Positions 7,220 through 10,395 of a DNA stretch of 10,395 bases are shown here, in pieces. Source of the DNA: Bacteroidota bacterium (GTDB lineage Bacteria; Bacteroidota; Bacteroidia; Flavobacteriales; Flavobacteriaceae); contig JAEYZX010000031.1 of the NCBI GenBank assembly GCA_023427845.1, forward strand, positions 1 to 10,395, given 5' to 3'. Position 1 is the first letter of the stretch, and each line of letters starts with the position of its first letter. The notes under the pieces are model-generated. The model was not told the origin of the DNA. It saw nothing but the letters and a program-made list of their open reading frames with translations, and did no database searches. A program made the position numbers and the translations under genes.

Positions 7220-8413
7220 TTAGTATTTATTTAATGCGTTGACTATGGTTTCGGCCTCATCCAGTGTCAGCAGCGGACTCATCGGCAAGCTTAAAACCTC
7301 CATGTGTATTTTTTCGGTAATCGGAAATGAAAGCGAATTCAATCGTGATAAAGCCTTTTGTTTGTGTGGCGGAATCGGATAATGGATCATTGTCGATATG
7401 CCGTTTTGTTGTAGATACTGCTGCAGCTTATCACGGTTTTCTGTGCGGATCACAAAAAGATGAAACACATGGCTTCGGCCTTTATACTGCGGAAGAACGA
7501 TTTCGGGATTGTTGATGTGGCTGAGATAGTAATCGGCAATTTCCAACCGCTTTGCATTTTCGCTTTCAAGGTGTGGAAGCTTCACGTTCAGGAATGCCGC
7601 CTGCAACTCATCGAGCCTGCTGTTATACCCGATATGATCATTGTGATATTTCGTCGTTGAGCCATAGTTGCGTAGCGACCGAACCATTTCGGCAAGTTCG
7701 GCGTCGTTTGTCGTTACCGCTCCGGCATCACCAAGTGCCCCGAGGTTTTTCCCGGGATAAAAGCTGAATGCGGCGGCGTGTGAGAGATTGCCTGCTTTTG
7801 GGTACAGGGGTTGTGCATCAATAACATCAGGATGACCGTCGGTTAAATTGGTATTGTCGTGCTGAACAAGTTCTGACTGCCTACTGCCTACTAACAACTG
7901 CCTACTAAAAACAGCTCCATGCGCCTGCGCCGCGTCTTCAATCACAAGCAGGCCGTATTGATGCGCGATTGCGCTGATCGCATACATGTCGGCTAATTGT
8001 CCGTATAAATGAACCGCAAGTACCGCTTTTGTTTTCGGAGATATTTTTTCGGTAATCTTCACGGGATCGAGGTTATAGGTTTCAATTGTGGGCTCGACCA
8101 GGACAGGAACAAGATCCGATTGGATTATTGCCAGAATGCTTGCGATATAGGTATTTGCCGGCACGATGACTTCATCGCCTTTTTCCAGTTTGCCGAGTTC
8201 AATGTAGCTTTTGAAAATGAGTACCAATGCATCGAGTCCGTTCCCAACGCCTATGCAATGGTTGGTACCGCAGTAGGCCGCATAATCCTTTTCAAATGCC
8301 GCGATCTCATCGCCCAGAATAAGCCAGCCTTTTTCCAAAACCAGACGTAGTTTCTGCTGGAATTCGGCTTCGTAGGCAAAATTGATTTTTTGAATATCTA
8401 AGAATGGAATCAT
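7220..8413 (-). CDS. fdtB: dTDP-3-keto-6-deoxyhexose aminotransferase (FdtB/QdtB, DegT/DnrJ/EryC1 family) with internal insertion
   Basis: A 397-residue PLP-dependent sugar aminotransferase. It converts the 3-keto product of FdtA into dTDP-3-amino-3,6-dideoxyhexose using an amino acid donor. Family landmarks: FLDIQKIN (4-11), GVGNGLDALVLI (55-66), GDEVIVPANTYIAS (79-92), IEDAAQAHGA with Asp160 for the PLP ring nitrogen, SFYPGKNLGALGD with the Schiff-base Lys222, and NYGSTTKYHNDHIGYNSRLDELQAA (249-273). It is about 30 residues longer than usual because about 36 residues (170-205) are inserted between AHGAVF and KAGNLSHAAAF. The insert is in frame and starts with SRQLLVGSRQ, coded by 7-bp repeats. 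The ATG at 8411-8413 overlaps the stop of the acyltransferase gene (ATGA). All catalytic residues I can identify are present, so activity is plausible despite the insert. Confidence 0.93.
   Translation of the reverse strand: MIPFLDIQKINFAYEAEFQQKLRLVLEKGWLILGDEIAAFEKDYAAYCGTNHCIGVGNGLDALVLIFKSYIELGKLEKGDEVIVPANTYIASILAIIQSDLVPVLVEPTIETYNLDPVKITEKISPKTKAVLAVHLYGQLADMYAISAIAHQYGLLVIEDAAQAHGAVFSRQLLVGSRQSELVQHDNTNLTDGHPDVIDAQPLYPKAGNLSHAAAFSFYPGKNLGALGDAGAVTTNDAELAEMVRSLRNYGSTTKYHNDHIGYNSRLDELQAAFLNVKLPHLESENAKRLEIADYYLSHINNPEIVLPQYKGRSHVFHLFVIRTENRDKLQQYLQQNGISTMIHYPIPPHKQKALSRLNSLSFPITEKIHMEVLSLPMSPLLTLDEAETIVNALNKY
7876..7910. repeat. Heptanucleotide tandem repeat inside fdtB
   Basis: Five 7-bp units on the + strand: ACTGCCT (7876), ACTGCCT (7883), ACTAACA (7890), ACTGCCT (7897) and ACTAAAA (7904). 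Three are identical and the other two keep the ACT start. On the coding strand they give a peptide of seven-residue period, SRQLLVG then SRQSELV. The array lies at the 5' (coding) end of the segment that is extra to the aminotransferase family, at about 7799-7906. Short heptameric arrays of this kind recall the STRR repeats of cyanobacteria, and I recall similar ACTGCC(T/A) runs in Bacteroidota genomes, mostly between genes; that memory is unchecked. Confidence 0.75.
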
Positions 8414-9387
8414 AACATCATATTTTCAAGCAGATTATAATTCGCGGTTTCTACCGTGTAAAAATCCTGAGTTGCCGTCCGCGCTCCAAAACTTTCCTTC
8501 CAAAATAGCAGTCCGCTATTCATTTTAGTTCCATTTTGCTCGGTTGAGGGTCCAAAATCAAAATATTTAATGTCACGAAAAACGTCGTGAATCAGATGAC
8601 TGTACAGATAGTCCAGACTTCCGGTCTCATTCTTTAATTCGTTAGCAGAAATATTTTGCGGATGTGCAACATTTTTTGACAGGAAAATTGTTGTTCCCGC
8701 AATTATCTTATCATTATGATAAACATTAAAATGGCGTATATTTTCCGGAAAACGCTGATGCAATTTTGTAATTTCTTCAATGGTGTGCACCGGCTTTACT
8801 CCGTGTTTCCTGTTCATATTCGGAATAAGGATTTTTTTCCAAAACGCTTCAAATTCAGGTTCCTCGCGAATTTGCAGTTTATTTCGTTCGCCACGCCGTG
8901 CACATTTAATCCGATCTTTTGAAAATTTGAACGGCTTTTGACGATCGATCACCGAAAGATTGTCACGGCGATAGAGCGATGCACCGCAAACAAAAAGCGC
9001 ATACGCAGTTTCATCTGCTAAAGTATCCCAATAAATCGATGGTATTAGTTTAATGTTCAAAAGTTTAAACCCAGAATCTGACAAGAATTTCAAAATATCA
9101 CGAAGCACTAAAATGACACCAGAAAGTTTAATATCACTGCCATATACGATTCCGCCATAAGTTAATCCCTTGTGAGAGTAAATTACGTCAGCTTCCTTAT
9201 TCGCAGGTAGAATAGCGATTAATTTGTTCTTATCAAAAACCATCAACGAATAATCCTCAAAGCGGTCGGAATGATACTCCATGTAATTGCGGTTGAAAAG
9301 GAATGTCGCATTCTTGGCTGTGAGTAGAAATTCATTCCATTGGGCCGCATCGGTCGGTAAGTACTTTCTTACGGTATATTTTTGCAC
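8410..9387 (-). CDS. FemAB-like GNAT acyltransferase, likely acylating the 3-amino sugar
   Basis: 325 residues with the double-GNAT look of FemAB-type proteins. The N-terminal half has FLFNRNYMEYHSDRFEDYSL (29-48) and SHKGLTYGGI (71-80); the C-terminal half has HNDKIIAGTTIFL (224-236), a SLDYLYSHLIHDVF helix (257-270), and YFDFGPSTEQNG (275-286) leading to SGLLFWKESFGA (291-302). FemAB relatives transfer amino acids from tRNA to peptidoglycan precursors, while other members use acyl-CoA. Because the gene is coupled to fdtB by an ATGA overlap, N-acylation of dTDP-Fuc3N or Qui3N is the likely job, standing in for the usual FdtC-type acetyltransferase; the acyl donor is unknown. The start is a GTG at 9385-9387: an in-frame TAA lies four codons upstream and the first in-frame ATG (residue 36) would remove conserved sequence. 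It is the first gene of the long minus-strand operon. Confidence 0.8.
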   Translation of the reverse strand: MQKYTVRKYLPTDAAQWNEFLLTAKNATFLFNRNYMEYHSDRFEDYSLMVFDKNKLIAILPANKEADVIYSHKGLTYGGIVYGSDIKLSGVILVLRDILKFLSDSGFKLLNIKLIPSIYWDTLADETAYALFVCGASLYRRDNLSVIDRQKPFKFSKDRIKCARRGERNKLQIREEPEFEAFWKKILIPNMNRKHGVKPVHTIEEITKLHQRFPENIRHFNVYHNDKIIAGTTIFLSKNVAHPQNISANELKNETGSLDYLYSHLIHDVFRDIKYFDFGPSTEQNGTKMNSGLLFWKESFGARTATQDFYTVETANYNLLENMML

Positions 9388-9515
9388 TTCGGTAGTTTAA
9401 ACACGGGCAAATTAAGCATTTTATCAATACCAATAAGCCATAGCCGATTGTAAATTTGAAACCCCTTTTCGAAAATAATGCTATCTTTAGAAACATTTCG
9501 AGAAATTGCTATCCC
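9388..9515. promoter_or_regulatory. Divergent intergenic region with candidate promoters for both sides
   Basis: This 128-bp gap separates the GTG of the minus-strand operon from the GTG of the + strand secreted-protein gene, so both promoters should be here. On + there are two -7-like boxes: TAAATTTG at 9451-9458, an exact match to TANNTTTG but without a clear -33 TTG, and TATCTTTA at 9482-9489, one mismatch, with a TTG at 9456-9458 and a 23-bp spacer. On the minus strand TTAATTTG (9415-9408) has one mismatch, with a TTG 15 bp upstream (9433-9431), shorter than the usual 17-23. No strong Shine-Dalgarno precedes either gene. All of these are weak pattern matches. Confidence 0.35.
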
Positions 9516-10395
9516 GTGAACTCCAAACTACTGCGATTCAATATTGCCGTTTTTCTGTTACTTTCCTGCTGTGCTTTTTCGCAGGACATCACGCTTTATG
9601 AGCAATTCAACGGCCGGTACGATTTCACTTTTGTCGGCAATACGCTTAACCCGCAGGAAAATTCATATCAACCAACACCCACAATCTACACCGAATCGAC
9701 CGCAATGCTCGAACTCGGCCCCGGCGATGAAATCCATCGTGCGTTCCTGTATTGGGCCGGTTGCGGGACAGGCGATTTTGACGTATTGCTTAACGGAAAT
9801 TTTATAACCGCTGAACGGTCGTTCCCGTACATCCGGTCCGGACTTCATTATTTTAGTGCTTTCGCCGATGTGACGCAACTTGTTCAATCGACCGGCACGG
9901 GCAACTATACATTGTCGGAACTTGATGTCACGAATTTCATCGCAATGAGCTTTCAAAACAGGACCAATTTTGCAGGCTGGGCGATGGTTGTGATCTACCA
10001 CAACGAAAACCAGACGATTAATCAACTGAATGTTTACGACGGACTCCAGGGCGTTCCAACCCACATCTCGATTGAGTTGAACAGCCTGAATGTCATCGAT
10101 AGCGTTGGCGCTAAGATAGGGTTTCTCGCATGGGAAGGCGACGAGAACATTGCCGATGCCGAAACGCTTACGATCAACGACCTTCCTGTTGGCAATCCGC
10201 CGTTAAATCCCGAGTACAATGCATTCAACAGTACCAACAGCGTTACGGGTTTGAGCACGCTTTACAATATGGATCTTGATATTTATAATATCCAGAGTTT
10301 CATCCAGCCGGGAGATTCGACCGCGACAATCGAACTAACCTCAGGAACCGATTTTGTGATGGTGAACGCAATTGTCACCAAACTAAACAGCCAGG
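9516..10395 (+). CDS. Secreted, probably type IX-exported large surface protein, N-terminal part (3' end outside window)
   Basis: An open frame of 293 codons runs off the right edge. It opens MNSKLLRFNIAVFLLLSCCAFSQDITLY, a clear signal peptide: basic n-region, hydrophobic core, and probable cleavage after AFS. The mature part is rich in Asn, Thr and Gly with beta-type patterns: FNGRYDFTFVGNTLNPQEN, AFLYWAGCGTGDFDVLLNG, GWAMVVIYHNENQ and a GFLAWEGDEN segment. Similar N-termini, from memory, head long flavobacterial proteins that end in a type IX (gliding-motility-associated) sorting domain, but that end is not visible. The start is a GTG at 9516-9518; no in-frame ATG lies near, and it places the signal peptide correctly. 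LLSCC also resembles a lipobox, a less likely alternative. The gene is GC-rich (35 G/C in bases 9721-9780), unlike the flippase gene, and is probably outside the polysaccharide cluster. Confidence 0.75.
   Translation, partial: MNSKLLRFNIAVFLLLSCCAFSQDITLYEQFNGRYDFTFVGNTLNPQENSYQPTPTIYTESTAMLELGPGDEIHRAFLYWAGCGTGDFDVLLNGNFITAERSFPYIRSGLHYFSAFADVTQLVQSTGTGNYTLSELDVTNFIAMSFQNRTNFAGWAMVVIYHNENQTINQLNVYDGLQGVPTHISIELNSLNVIDSVGAKIGFLAWEGDENIADAETLTINDLPVGNPPLNPEYNAFNSTNSVTGLSTLYNMDLDIYNIQSFIQPGDSTATIELTSGTDFVMVNAIVTKLNSQ

Noticed and set aside
7876..7910. Heptamer array considered as a CRISPR or phase-variable repeat
   Set aside because: There are no spacers and the units are too short for CRISPR. 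A change of one 7-bp unit would shift the frame, but the units are imperfect, so phase variation by slippage is not well supported.
8271..8278. CAGTAGGC on + in another part of fdtB, similar to the heptamer unit
   Set aside because: It is a single copy in normal coding sequence (YCGT codons) with no tandem neighbours; most likely chance.
9560..9575. Lipobox-like LLSCC in the signal peptide of the right-edge gene
   Set aside because: The following AFSQ is a typical signal peptidase I site in Flavobacteriaceae and the rest resembles secreted type IX cargo; a lipoprotein is possible but less likely.
9663..10258. Minus-strand open frames opposite the secreted-protein gene
   Set aside because: They are shadows of the + strand gene, which has a signal peptide and a coherent secreted-protein composition; the antisense products have no recognisable features.

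Overview
The window looks like part of a cell-surface polysaccharide (O-antigen/capsule type) gene cluster from a member of the Bacteroidota, most likely a Flavobacteriaceae bacterium. The grounds are protein style (FdtA/FdtB, a WzxE-like translocase, a FemAB-like acyltransferase), promoter-like sequences of the Bacteroidota type (TANNTTTG), weak or absent Shine-Dalgarno sequences, and a secreted protein at the right edge that resembles type IX secretion cargo. This placement is from memory of such families; no search was run.

Layout from left to right. The 3' end of a probable family 2 glycosyltransferase lies on + (2-325). It converges on and overlaps a minus-strand pair: a sugar 3,4-ketoisomerase (fdtA, 308-718) and a family 4 glycosyltransferase (715-1806), joined by an ATGA overlap. 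A 40-bp gap with a perfect 18-bp palindrome separates that pair from a divergent + strand GT-B glycosyltransferase (1847-2977). This gene converges on and overlaps by 7 bp a long minus-strand operon, which in transcription order (right to left) holds: FemAB/GNAT-like acyltransferase (8410-9387), fdtB aminotransferase (7220-8413), WzxE-type flippase (5942-7219), a 61-aa DPGTG membrane protein (5729-5914), a NoeA-like methyltransferase with a kinase-like N-terminal half (4355-5728), and a membrane-anchored alkaline-phosphatase-superfamily protein (2971-4362). Junctions are tight (ATGA, stop/start abutting, a 27-bp gap, TAAATG, 8-bp overlap). A 128-bp divergent intergenic region leads to a + strand gene for a secreted protein that runs off the right edge (9516 onward).

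How the genes may work together. FdtA and FdtB would turn dTDP-4-keto-6-deoxyglucose into a dTDP-3-amino-3,6-dideoxyhexose (Fuc3N or Qui3N), and the coupled acyltransferase could N-acylate it. The glycosyltransferases would build the repeat unit on undecaprenyl phosphate and Wzx would flip it. The three-gene module DPGTG protein / methyltransferase / AP-superfamily protein probably decorates or caps the glycan. RmlA/RmlB, a polymerase and an initiating sugar-phosphate transferase are not in the window.

The points most worth a second look are the in-frame insertion carrying ACTGCCT-type 7-bp repeats inside fdtB, the kinase-like catalytic loop in front of the methyltransferase (a domain pairing recalling WbdD chain terminators in reverse order), and the palindrome between the divergent glycosyltransferase genes. 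No RNA genes, CRISPR arrays or insertion sequences were seen, and no stretch over 300 bases lacks a gene.
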